NCBI RefSeq assembly: GCF_014230465.1 | Contig: NZ_JAAXCY010000006.1 | Location: 124,001-188,000, forward strand | Length of the DNA: 64,000 nucleotides | DNA from: Pseudomonas cremoris | GTDB taxonomy: Bacteria; Pseudomonadota; Gammaproteobacteria; Pseudomonadales; Pseudomonadaceae | Direction of reading: 5' to 3' | Shown here: positions 34,456 through 42,427 of the stretch, in pieces | Numbering within the stretch: the stretch's first letter is position 1 | How the letters are laid out: each line of letters begins with the position of its first letter | Notes under the pieces: generated by a model | What the model saw: only the letters and a program-made list of their open reading frames with translations | What the model was told of the DNA's origin: nothing | The model's database searches: none | Program-made: the position numbers and the translations under genes

Positions 34456-35076
34456 TCAAGCGTGCTCCGGGGCAAGGGCGAGCAGGGCATCGCGGCTGCG
34501 GGCGAGGAACACTGCTTTGTCTTCGCCCTCTTCCAATTGCAGCGGTGCGCCGAAGCTGGTGGTGCACAGCAAGGGCAGCGGTAGCACGCGGCCCTTGGGC
34601 ATGACCCGGTTGAGGTTGGCGATCCACACCGGAATCAATTCAGCCTGTGGGTAACTTTTAGCCAGGTGGTAGAGGCCGCTTTTGAACGGCAGCAGGCCGT
34701 CTTCCAGGTTGCGCGTGCCTTCGGGGAAGATGATCAGCGAGTCGCCGCTCTCCAAGGCATTGAGCATCGGCTGCAAGGGGTTATCCACAGGGTCTTTGCG
34801 TTCGCGGTCGATGAGTACGCCGTTGAACACGCGGTTGATGATGTAGCGGCGCAGGGCACTTGTGTTCCAGTAGTCGCTGCCGGCCACCGGGCGGGTGAAT
34901 TTGCGTAGGTTCTGTGGCAACGACGCCCACAGCAGCACGAAATCGCCGTGGCTGCTGTGGTTGGCGAAGTAGATGCGCTGCACCGGCACCGGCGCGCAAC
35001 CCAGCCATAGGCTGCGGGCGCCAGTCACGGTGCGGGCCATGGAGGTGATCAGCGTGGCAACCAGGGGTTCGAACAT
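34456..35076 (-). CDS. 1-acyl-sn-glycerol-3-phosphate acyltransferase (PlsC-like)
   Basis: The 206-residue protein has the acyltransferase block I NHSSHGDF (His-x4-Asp) near residue 39 and block III FPEGTRN near residue 117. It is short compared with PlsC, about 245 residues, and seems to lack a strong N-terminal membrane helix. It lies 9 bases after the small membrane gene and 1 base before the cytidylyltransferase. It is not part of the E. coli ynbABCD set, so it extends that module with a step that makes phosphatidate-like lipid for the cytidylyltransferase (inference). Confidence 0.88.
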   Translation of the reverse strand: MFEPLVATLITSMARTVTGARSLWLGCAPVPVQRIYFANHSSHGDFVLLWASLPQNLRKFTRPVAGSDYWNTSALRRYIINRVFNGVLIDRERKDPVDNPLQPMLNALESGDSLIIFPEGTRNLEDGLLPFKSGLYHLAKSYPQAELIPVWIANLNRVMPKGRVLPLPLLCTTSFGAPLQLEEGEDKAVFLARSRDALLALAPEHA

Positions 35077-35085
35077 GGGAATTCC

Positions 35086-35529
35086 TTATCCGGCGAAAGG
35101 CAGCCAAGGGCTGGCAAGGATCACGCACAGGGTCAGCAGCGCTTGCGCGCCGAGCAGCCAGGCTTGTTTACGCAGCAGTTTGAGGGCGCCGCGACGGCGC
35201 TCTGCCCAAGGGCGGCCGGCACGTTTGGGCGATTGTAGACCCAGGGTTTGCATGGCTTGGTCGAAGTCGGCGGTGCGCTCGATATCGCGCGCGAGCAGGT
35301 TGAACAGGTCCGCATCGAAGGCCACGCGCAGCGCCCAATACTTTTGCAGCAGCCCGAGAATAATCATCCACAGGGCCAGCAGCAGGCAGATCGTGGAAAT
35401 GCTCGCCAACAAGAGTTGTGCGAGACCGAACAGTACGCCGAGCAAGGTCAGGCCTGTGGATAACTGATCCAGCGAACGGCCTCGACGCAGCAGGCTGGCG
35501 ACGACCTGGAGTTCCATATCAGCGGGCAT
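35086..35529 (-). CDS. Small membrane protein of unknown function in lipid cluster
   Basis: I do not recognise this family. The 147-residue product (ATG 35529, MPADMELQVVASLLRRG) has two long hydrophobic stretches (GVLFGLAQLLLASISTICLLLALWMII and a C-terminal LLGAQALLTLCVILASPWL), with a basic segment SPKRAGRPWAERRRGALKLL between them. The chosen start overlaps the phosphatase stop by 11 bases; an ATG at 35517 would avoid overlap. No clear ribosome site separates the options. Tight packing suggests it serves the neighbouring acyltransferase or phosphatase. Confidence 0.7.
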   Translation of the reverse strand: MPADMELQVVASLLRRGRSLDQLSTGLTLLGVLFGLAQLLLASISTICLLLALWMIILGLLQKYWALRVAFDADLFNLLARDIERTADFDQAMQTLGLQSPKRAGRPWAERRRGALKLLRKQAWLLGAQALLTLCVILASPWLPFAG

Positions 35530-36817
35530 GGGGCAAACCCTCCAACGCTTTACGGTGAGCAGGATGCAGGACCACATCGGCCCGCGCTGTACGAATAATA
35601 GTCAGCGCTTGCTCCACTGTGGTGGCGCGGTCGGTATGCAGCAACCAGGCGGCGACGGCGGTGGCGCTGCGCGAGTATCCGAGTGCGCAGCACACCAGCA
35701 GCGGGCCGTGTGAGCGCAGGCGCTCGATGGCTTGGGCGGCGTGCAGGCATTCAGTGGACGTGGGGGCGATCAGGTCCAGTACGGGAATCGATTGATAAGC
35801 ACGACCCTGTGGATTAATCGGCAGTTCGGCGCAGAGATCGACAATTGCCTTGAAGGGTTCCTGCTCACTCTTCGTAGGAATACGACCGAGCCAAATGTTA
35901 TCCACAATCATGTCGGGCTGTGGATGCTTGCGTGTCCACAGGCGTGAGTTGATCCAGGCAGCCGCCAGATAGGGCGCATACAGCCAGCGCGCCGCAGGGG
36001 TTAGCCGACCGTCACTACGTTTTTGAAAACCCGAGGCGCCGAGTACGAAGTAGTTGGCCTTGATCAACGCCAGGGAAACCGCAGGCCACAGTATCCACAG
36101 CCACGCGCCGCCCAGTACAAAGGCGAGGATCACCAGGATCAAGGCCCCCAGTCCGTAGCGCACACCGATCTTCCAGCGTGCAACATCCCATGTCAGGCGA
36201 GCATTCAACAGCGGGCTTGGGTGCTCCACTGGCCACAACCACACACACATCCAACCGGCGAGGGCGCCTGTGGGTAAGTCGATAAAGTGGTGTTGATAAG
36301 TGGTCAGCACCGAAATGCCGATCAACGCGAACCAGCCGTGTACCAGCCAACGCCACACGCCCTGGGTATGGCGTTGGTACATGACCCACAGGATTACCAA
36401 CAACGCGATGTGCAGTGATGGCGCCTGGTTGAAGGGTTTGTCGAACCCTGCCAGCACCGCAAACAGCCAACCGAACACGCCATCCAGCTCCGGCCGCTCG
36501 AAGGTGAAGCGCAGCGGCCAGATCAGGAAGCAGCTCACCGCGATCACCTGCGCGCTCAGCAGGCGCAGCGCATGTTGCTTCAACTCATGCCGGGTGTTCG
36601 GCAGCAGCAGGGAGAACCCGTAGAGCAGGTCGATGGACCAGTAGGGCACGATGGTCCAGGCCAGGAACGGCATATGGGTTTCCCAGCCGAACACCATCGT
36701 ACCGACGTCACTGCGCTGGCTGGTGACCCAGGTGGCAAAACCGTAGGTGCTGAAAAACAGCGGCGCCAACAGCAGCAGCCACAGGACTGCTGGTTTCAAT
36801 AAGCCGGGTTCGCGCAT
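35519..36817 (-). CDS. PAP2-family lipid phosphatase fused to dual-specificity phosphatase domain (YnbD type)
   Basis: The 432-residue protein (MREPGLLKPAVLWLLLLAPL) has an N-terminal multi-helix PAP2 domain with the motifs QAPSLHIALL and HHFIDLPTGA, typical of phosphatidate or PGP-type phosphatases. Two more membrane segments follow. The C-terminal domain carries VCCALGYSRSATAV, the Cys-x5-Arg active site of dual-specificity or PGP phosphatases. This two-phosphatase fusion matches E. coli YnbD. It starts 2 bases after the upstream hydrolase/methyltransferase stop. The substrate is unknown; dephosphorylation of a lipid headgroup made by the YnbA-like enzyme is the simplest idea. Confidence 0.9.
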   Translation of the reverse strand: MREPGLLKPAVLWLLLLAPLFFSTYGFATWVTSQRSDVGTMVFGWETHMPFLAWTIVPYWSIDLLYGFSLLLPNTRHELKQHALRLLSAQVIAVSCFLIWPLRFTFERPELDGVFGWLFAVLAGFDKPFNQAPSLHIALLVILWVMYQRHTQGVWRWLVHGWFALIGISVLTTYQHHFIDLPTGALAGWMCVWLWPVEHPSPLLNARLTWDVARWKIGVRYGLGALILVILAFVLGGAWLWILWPAVSLALIKANYFVLGASGFQKRSDGRLTPAARWLYAPYLAAAWINSRLWTRKHPQPDMIVDNIWLGRIPTKSEQEPFKAIVDLCAELPINPQGRAYQSIPVLDLIAPTSTECLHAAQAIERLRSHGPLLVCCALGYSRSATAVAAWLLHTDRATTVEQALTIIRTARADVVLHPAHRKALEGLPHAR

Positions 36818-36819
36818 GT

Positions 36820-38568
36820 TCAGATCTTCTGTGCCAGGGACACGGTGAAAATGCCCCACTCGTCCACCCGTTGAGTGATCTTGCGGAAACCGGCGGCCTC
36901 CACCAGTTGATCCATTTCTGCCTGGCTGCGGCGGCGCATCACCCAGGCTTGGCCTTGGCGATGGCTGGTCAGCGCGCGGGCGATCAGCTCCAGTTGCGGG
37001 TGCCACGGCTGGCCGGTGTAGACCAGATAACCGCCAGGCTCAACCGCTTCGGCCAGGCCTGCCAGTGAACCACCGACCATTCCGTTATCGGCAAACAATT
37101 CATATAACCCGGACACCACCGCCAGCGTCGGCTTGGGTTCCAGCGCCGCTAGATCGAGGCGATCAAACGCGTCGCCTTTGACGAACTGCGCAATATCCCC
37201 CAGGCCTTTCTCGCGAATCAGCGCGCCACCGTCGCGTACGTTGATGTCGCTGTAATCGCGCAGCAGGATCGACTCCGGCAGCGGCGAAACGCCCTGCAAG
37301 GCTTCGAGAATGTAGCGCCCGTGACCGGCGGCGATATCGACAATGCGCACTTCGCGATCATCCGCGCGCAGCTTAGCCATGGCCAGGCGCAGCAGTTCCT
37401 CGACGTTCAGCTTGCGCTGGCGAATACCACGCCAGCCGATTGAGTTGAGGTAGTTGGTGTCGATCATCCGCCCCAGCCCGCCCTTGCCGGTGGGGGTGTT
37501 GCGGTATACGTAGTCCAAGGTGCTACCGGAGTCGAAGCCGGTGTCGAAGCCCAGCTTCACGCCGTCCGACAGATTCTTGCCCAGACCCATGCTGGCGCGG
37601 GTCAGGCGCCAGTACAGGTCGCGCAGGGAGTTGCGCGGTAGCGGCGCGGCGAGGGCTTCGGACTCGGCGCAGGTGGCGCCGATTTTGTCGGCGTCGAGCA
37701 GCGAGGCACGGTCCAGCGGGTGTGCGAAGTTCTGCAGGATAAAGCGCCTGGCACTGCTCACGGCGGTGGCGCGGTCGCGTTCGCCCAAGGTGTCGTGGAA
37801 GAAACCGGGAAGAATGTGCAGCTCTTTTTTCAGGCTGCCGAGGCGGTCGAAAAATTGCTGCTGGGGTTTGCGGTGCACCACAAAGTCCGAGCCGGAGATG
37901 AGCAGTTGGGTGGGTACCTGGATCGCCTGTGCATCGGCCACAACCCGGTCAGCGGCTTCGTACAGCCCCAGCAGCACATTCACCGAGATGGCCTTGGTGA
38001 TCAGTGGGTCATTGTCGTAGGACGCCACGCGCTGCGGGTCATGGCTGAGGAACTTGGCCTTGACGTAACTGTTGACGAAAAAGTTGCCGCGAAACTTGCG
38101 CATCAACGCCAGGCCCGGCCGGGCAAACGGTACGTACAGCTTGACCTTGAACGCGGGAGAAGCCAGCACCAAGGCGCGGATCTTCGGTGCGTAATCGTGC
38201 ACCCAGGTCGCGGCGATGACGGCGCCGACGCTTTGCGCGATAACCGCGAAATTATCTTCCTCAATGCCATAGGCCGCGCCGATGTGGTCGCAAAAGGTCT
38301 GCACGTCACGGGCGCTGGTGGCGAAGCTTGGGCTGTCACCGCGTTCGCCGGGAGATTGGCCGTGGCCGCGGGCGTCCCAAGCAAAAAAGTCGAACTGCGG
38401 CAGGTCCAGCTCATCCACCAGATGGGCGATACGCCCCGAATGCTCATGGCCGCGATGGAACAACACGATCGCCTTGCGCGGCCCGTCACCCACCGTGGCC
38501 GGCCAGTGCCGGTAGAAAAGCTCGACGCCATCATGGGTACTGAAGGTGTGCTCTTGCTGTTCGCGCAT
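36820..38568 (-). CDS. Alpha/beta hydrolase fused to SAM-dependent methyltransferase (YnbC type)
   Basis: The 582-residue protein has two domains. Residues about 1-290 form an alpha/beta hydrolase of the monoacylglycerol-lipase kind, with the nucleophile in AQSVGA (Ala replaces the first Gly of GxSxG) and a likely catalytic His in GFFHDTLGE. Residues about 320-580 are a class I methyltransferase with the SAM loop VDIAAGHGRYILEAL. This fusion matches E. coli YnbC. It lies between the phosphatidyltransferase (10-base gap) and the phosphatase (2-base gap). It may edit and methylate a lipid product; no substrate is established that I know of. Confidence 0.9.
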   Translation of the reverse strand: MREQQEHTFSTHDGVELFYRHWPATVGDGPRKAIVLFHRGHEHSGRIAHLVDELDLPQFDFFAWDARGHGQSPGERGDSPSFATSARDVQTFCDHIGAAYGIEEDNFAVIAQSVGAVIAATWVHDYAPKIRALVLASPAFKVKLYVPFARPGLALMRKFRGNFFVNSYVKAKFLSHDPQRVASYDNDPLITKAISVNVLLGLYEAADRVVADAQAIQVPTQLLISGSDFVVHRKPQQQFFDRLGSLKKELHILPGFFHDTLGERDRATAVSSARRFILQNFAHPLDRASLLDADKIGATCAESEALAAPLPRNSLRDLYWRLTRASMGLGKNLSDGVKLGFDTGFDSGSTLDYVYRNTPTGKGGLGRMIDTNYLNSIGWRGIRQRKLNVEELLRLAMAKLRADDREVRIVDIAAGHGRYILEALQGVSPLPESILLRDYSDINVRDGGALIREKGLGDIAQFVKGDAFDRLDLAALEPKPTLAVVSGLYELFADNGMVGGSLAGLAEAVEPGGYLVYTGQPWHPQLELIARALTSHRQGQAWVMRRRSQAEMDQLVEAAGFRKITQRVDEWGIFTVSLAQKI

Positions 38569-38578
38569 TGCAAATTCC

Positions 38579-39199
38579 TTATGCAGTCGGTGAGGTGTGT
38601 TCTTCTTTGAGGCCCTGGCGCACTCGGTTGACCAGGGTGTAGGCGAGCAGGGCAGCCACCAGCCACATCACCCCGTCGACCCAACCCTCGCCCAGCCAGC
38701 CCAGCGCTACACCGGTGGCCAGCACGCCCAGCACGAACGCCCGGTCACTCTTGCCCATCGGCCCGTCATAGCGGCGGGATGCCCCTACCATTGGCCCCAG
38801 TACGCCGGCGTATTCGCTGAACACCGCCAGCAGCGCCACCAACAGCACTGGCGCCAGGCTGACGTCTGGGATCAGCGCAAAGGGCAGGATCAGCGCGCTG
38901 TCGGCGATCACGTCGCACAGTTCATTGAGGTAGGCGCCCAGGCGTGACTGCTGGCCGAATTCCCGGGCAAGCATGCCGTCGATGGCGTTGAGGGCCATGC
39001 GCAGGATCATCCACAGCGGAATTAGCGCAAACAGCCACAGGTGTTGGGCGAAGCTGGCGATGAGCAGGCCCACCAGCAGTGAAATCACACCGGCCAGCAC
39101 CGTAATTTGGTTGGCGGTGGTGCCGTTGTCGTAGAGGCGCTGCACCAGAGGGCGCAGCAGGTTCTGAAAGCGCGGCTTGAGCTGATAGATCGAGATCAT
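38579..39199 (-). CDS. CDP-alcohol phosphatidyltransferase-like protein (YnbA type)
   Basis: The 206-residue membrane protein is the first gene of the operon. The family motif is D-x2-D-G-x2-A-R-x8-G-x3-D-x3-D. Here NAIDGMLAR and GAYLNELCDV fit it, but the first and third acidic positions are Asn, a change also typical of the YnbA subgroup as I recall it. The enzyme would join a CDP-lipid to an alcohol acceptor. The altered metal-binding residues leave open whether it acts as a normal phosphatidyltransferase. It starts MISIYQLKPRFQNLL at 39199. Confidence 0.88.
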   Translation of the reverse strand: MISIYQLKPRFQNLLRPLVQRLYDNGTTANQITVLAGVISLLVGLLIASFAQHLWLFALIPLWMILRMALNAIDGMLAREFGQQSRLGAYLNELCDVIADSALILPFALIPDVSLAPVLLVALLAVFSEYAGVLGPMVGASRRYDGPMGKSDRAFVLGVLATGVALGWLGEGWVDGVMWLVAALLAYTLVNRVRQGLKEEHTSPTA

Positions 39200-39330
39200 G
39201 GGGAGTGACGTTTCCTTGTCCGTGGACCCGCGAAAATCTGGCCTGGAGTGTGCCGACTATTCGGCGCCTTCACCAGTGATGGCACGTGTTTATGGGGGGT
39301 TGGTCACGCTCTTGGGCACAACGAAGTTAC

Positions 39331-39424
39331 CCTGTGGGAGCGGGCTTGCTCGCGAAAGCGGTGGGTCAGTCAACCGCTGTATCAACTGACAGACAGATTT
39401 CGCGAGCAAGCCCGCTCCCACAGG
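39331..39424. repeat. REP doublet (REPIN), copy 3
   Basis: A 94-bp inverted repeat with the standard outer arms. The inner arms (GGTGGGTCAG and CTGACAGACA) pair less well than in other copies. It lies in the 321-bp divergent gap between the lipid operon and the SPFH operon. Apart from it and the Zur-like site at 39480, I see nothing definite in that gap. Confidence 0.9.
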
Positions 39425-39479
39425 GGATCTGGGTTGTATTCAAAAGCTGCGTTTATCGGACAAAAATTTCACGCCCCGT

Positions 39480-39492
39480 GTTATATCGTAAC
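39480..39492. promoter_or_regulatory. Degenerate Zur-box-like palindrome before the SPFH operon
   Basis: GTTATATCGTAAC shares GTTATA and TAAC with the perfect Zur boxes at 56545 and 58289, but differs in the centre. It is 28 bases before the first SPFH gene. It may be a weak Zur site or chance; the neighbourhood of metal genes is the reason to note it. Confidence 0.3.
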
Positions 39493-39520
39493 TAATTGTG
39501 TGTTAACGGGCGTTGAGTGG

Positions 39521-41425
39521 ATGCAAGTGGATCTGGAAGCTGACGGCGCTTCGGTGGAAGGCCTTCCGCGTTTTCAACAGGGGTTGTTTCACGCCCGTCG
39601 ATTGCGCCAAGCGGGCATCAGCCTGACGGTGCTGGCCGTTGCTGGCTGGGTGCTGGCGTTGTTTGTCGCGCTGTTTGCGCCGTTGTCGATCTGGCCGGTG
39701 GTGTTGATCAACGGTGCGTCGGCGTTGCTGCTGCTGGTGGCGGGTTTGCAGTCGGCGTGGTGGGTAGCGGATTGGCGTGCCCAGGCGCTGGAAGAACCGG
39801 CGGTTGAAGCGCCGGTTGAAGACTCGGGCCGCTACGCGCGCCTTCTGGAGCGCTTTGGCAAGCAGATCGGCGCGCCGGTGTTGTGGCTTGGCGGTTGGTC
39901 GCTGCTGGCGCTGGTCAGCATTATCGAGTTCTGGAACCTGGCGTTACCTGCCGCGCCGTTGGGTCAATCGGCAAGCATCGGTGCCGCGTTGGCATTGGTA
40001 CTGGCCTTCGGTTTGCTGGTGTTCGAACGTCGCCTGGCCCAGGAAACCGCCGCCCAATGGCCCGAAGCCTCACAACTGGCGCTATTGAGCCGGGTGGCGA
40101 TTATCTGCTCGGTGGTCAGTGCGATTTGCCTGTTGTTTGCCGGTGCCGAGTCCGTGTGGCCGCTGCGCCTGGCGGTGCTGATCGGTGCACTGCCTGCCCT
40201 GGTCGCTGTGGAGTTCTTGCTGCGGGCCGTGCTGTCGCTGTTCAGCCCGCGCCAGCCGCGTCTGGAACCGCGCCTGATGGCGCAAAGCTTTATCGCCGGG
40301 CTGCTGCGCTGGCCGCCGCAACCCTTGCTTGCCTTGCAGCACGAATTGTACAACCGCTTCGGCATCGACCTGCGCCAGATCTGGGCGTTTACCTACATGC
40401 GCCGTGCGTTCCTGCCGGTGTTGCTGGTGGTGCTGGCGGTAGGTTGGGCATTGACCGGCGTGCACGAAGTGCCCCTGCAAGGGCGTGGGATTTATGAGCG
40501 CTTCGGCAAACCGGTCGAGGTCTTCGGCCCGGGCCTGCACGCCGGGTTGCCATGGCCATTGGGCCGTGTAATCACTGTGGAAAACGGCGTGGTGCATGAG
40601 TTGGCCACCAGCGTCAGCGAAGCCGCCACCCCGGAGCTGGCGCCCGCTGAAGGCCCGGCGCCGCTGATCGCCAATCGGCTGTGGGACGCCAGCCATGTGA
40701 ATGACAAATCCCAGGTGATCGCCAGCAGCAGTGGCGACAAGCAGAGTTTCCAGATCGTCAATATGGATGTGCGTTTCGTCTACCGCATCGGCTTGACCGA
40801 CAAAGCCGCGCTCGCCGCCACTTATAACAGCGCCGATGTGCCAACCCTGATCCGCAGCACCGCCAGCCGCATCCTGGTTCACGATTTTGCCTCGCGCACC
40901 CTCGACGAGTTGCTCGGTGAACAACGCACCAGCCTCGCCGATGAAATTGGCCGAGCGGTGCAGGCGGATCTGCAGAAACTCGACAGCGGCGTAGAAATCC
41001 TCGCCACCGTGGTGGAAGCGATCCACCCACCGGCCGGTGCCGCCAATGCCTACCACGGTGTGCAAGCGGCGCAGATCGGCGCCCAGGCCCTGATCTCCCG
41101 CGAACGCGGCGCGGCCAGTGAGCAAACCAACCAGGCCTTGCTGCAAGCCAGCACTGCCCGCGACCAGGCCACGGCCACCGCCCGCGAAGTGAACGCGGGC
41201 GCCCAGGCGGCCGACCTGCGTTTTGCCGCCGAACAAAAGGCCTATGCCGCCGCGGGCAAGGCCTTCGTGCTGGAACAGTACCTCGGCCAACTCAGCCAGG
41301 GCCTGGCCCACGCCAAGCTGCTTATTCTGGATCATCGCCTGGGTGCCGACAGTGCGCCGACGATTGATCTGCGTTCTTTTACTTTGCCGGCCGATCCTTC
41401 GGTGCCGCGTAAAGCCGTTCAATAA
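39521..41425 (+). CDS. Polytopic membrane protein with SPFH (HflK-like) domain
   Basis: The 634-residue product (ATG 39521, MQVDLEADGASVEGLPRFQQ) has about six hydrophobic segments in its first 290 residues, then another helix (FLPVLLVVLAVGWAL). That helix leads into an SPFH domain (ERFGKPVEVFGPGLHAGLPW) and an Ala/Gln/Glu-rich coiled coil. It is far longer than HflK (about 400) because of the N-terminal helices. SPFH proteins form ring or cage assemblies in membranes and can hold proteases or transporters. It opens a four-gene operon: the next gene starts 12 bases downstream. A reading frame to 39248 exists but crosses the REP doublet. Confidence 0.85.
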   Translation: MQVDLEADGASVEGLPRFQQGLFHARRLRQAGISLTVLAVAGWVLALFVALFAPLSIWPVVLINGASALLLLVAGLQSAWWVADWRAQALEEPAVEAPVEDSGRYARLLERFGKQIGAPVLWLGGWSLLALVSIIEFWNLALPAAPLGQSASIGAALALVLAFGLLVFERRLAQETAAQWPEASQLALLSRVAIICSVVSAICLLFAGAESVWPLRLAVLIGALPALVAVEFLLRAVLSLFSPRQPRLEPRLMAQSFIAGLLRWPPQPLLALQHELYNRFGIDLRQIWAFTYMRRAFLPVLLVVLAVGWALTGVHEVPLQGRGIYERFGKPVEVFGPGLHAGLPWPLGRVITVENGVVHELATSVSEAATPELAPAEGPAPLIANRLWDASHVNDKSQVIASSSGDKQSFQIVNMDVRFVYRIGLTDKAALAATYNSADVPTLIRSTASRILVHDFASRTLDELLGEQRTSLADEIGRAVQADLQKLDSGVEILATVVEAIHPPAGAANAYHGVQAAQIGAQALISRERGAASEQTNQALLQASTARDQATATAREVNAGAQAADLRFAAEQKAYAAAGKAFVLEQYLGQLSQGLAHAKLLILDHRLGADSAPTIDLRSFTLPADPSVPRKAVQ

Positions 41426-41437
41426 GGAGTCTGTCTG

Positions 41438-42427
41438 TTGAGCGCTCATTCCCACGATCACGGTCATCATCATGGCCATCACCACCACCATCATCACGGT
41501 GACGAACACACCGCCGGCCCGTTCCCGTGGCGACGCATGGCTTGGGCGGTGTTGCTGGTGCTGTTTGCGGTCGCCGCCGCCAGCCTGGTGCAAGTGCGCT
41601 CCGGCGAGGCCACGGTGATCACCCGTTTCGGCAACCCGTCGCGGGTGCTGTTGGAACCGGGCCTGGGCTGGCGCTGGCCGGCGCCGTTCGAGGCGGCGAT
41701 TCCGGTGGATTTGCGCCTGCGCACCACCTCCAGCGGTTTGCAGGATGTGGGCACCCGCGATGGCCTGCGCATCATCGTGCAGGCCTATGTGGCGTGGCAG
41801 GTGCAGGGCGATGCCGACAATGTGCAGCGCTTCATGCGTGCGGTGCAGAACCAGCCGGATGAAGCGGCGCGGCAGATTCGCACCTTTGTCGGCTCGGCGC
41901 TGGAAACCACGGCGGCCAGCTTTGACTTGTCCAGCCTGATCAATACCGATGCCAGCCAGGTGCGCATTGCCGATTTCGAAGCCCAGTTGCGCCAGCAAAT
42001 TGATCAACAATTGCTCACTACCTATGGCGTACGCGTGGCTCAAGTCGGTATCGAACGGCTGACGTTGCCGTCGGTGACCCTCACCGCCACCGTCGACCGC
42101 ATGCGTGCCGAGCGCGAGACCATCGCCACCGAACGCACCGCCGTGGGCAAGCGCGAAGCGGCGCAGATCCGTTCGGCGGCTGAGCGTGATGCACGCATTG
42201 TGCAGGCTGATGCCACGGTGAAAGCCGCCGACATCGAAGCGCAATCGCGAGTGGAAGCCGCGCAGATCTATGGCCGTGCCTACGCCGGCAACCCGCAGCT
42301 ATATAACCTGCTGCGCTCGCTGGATACCTTGGGCACGGTGGTCACGCCGGGCACCAAGATTATCCTGCGCACCGACGCTGCGCCGTTCCGCGCCTTGGTC
42401 GACGGGCCGAAGGACGTCCAGCCATGA
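41438..42427 (+). CDS. HflC-like SPFH protein with His-rich N-terminus
   Basis: The 329-residue protein starts at a TTG (41438), supported by AAGGAG at 41424-41429. Residues 4-25 are almost all His, Asp, Gly and Glu (about 14 His), a likely metal-binding tail. One membrane helix follows (AWAVLLVLFAVAAASLV), then the SPFH domain (GEATVITRFGNPSRVLLEPG) and a coiled coil rich in Ala, Arg and Glu. With a single N-terminal helix the tail would face the cytoplasm (inferred topology). It overlaps the next gene by 4 bases. Confidence 0.87.
   Translation: MSAHSHDHGHHHGHHHHHHHGDEHTAGPFPWRRMAWAVLLVLFAVAAASLVQVRSGEATVITRFGNPSRVLLEPGLGWRWPAPFEAAIPVDLRLRTTSSGLQDVGTRDGLRIIVQAYVAWQVQGDADNVQRFMRAVQNQPDEAARQIRTFVGSALETTAASFDLSSLINTDASQVRIADFEAQLRQQIDQQLLTTYGVRVAQVGIERLTLPSVTLTATVDRMRAERETIATERTAVGKREAAQIRSAAERDARIVQADATVKAADIEAQSRVEAAQIYGRAYAGNPQLYNLLRSLDTLGTVVTPGTKIILRTDAAPFRALVDGPKDVQP

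Noticed and set aside
39248..39520. In-frame extension upstream of the first SPFH gene
   Set aside because: It runs through a REP doublet, and the conserved-looking protein begins at ATG 39521.
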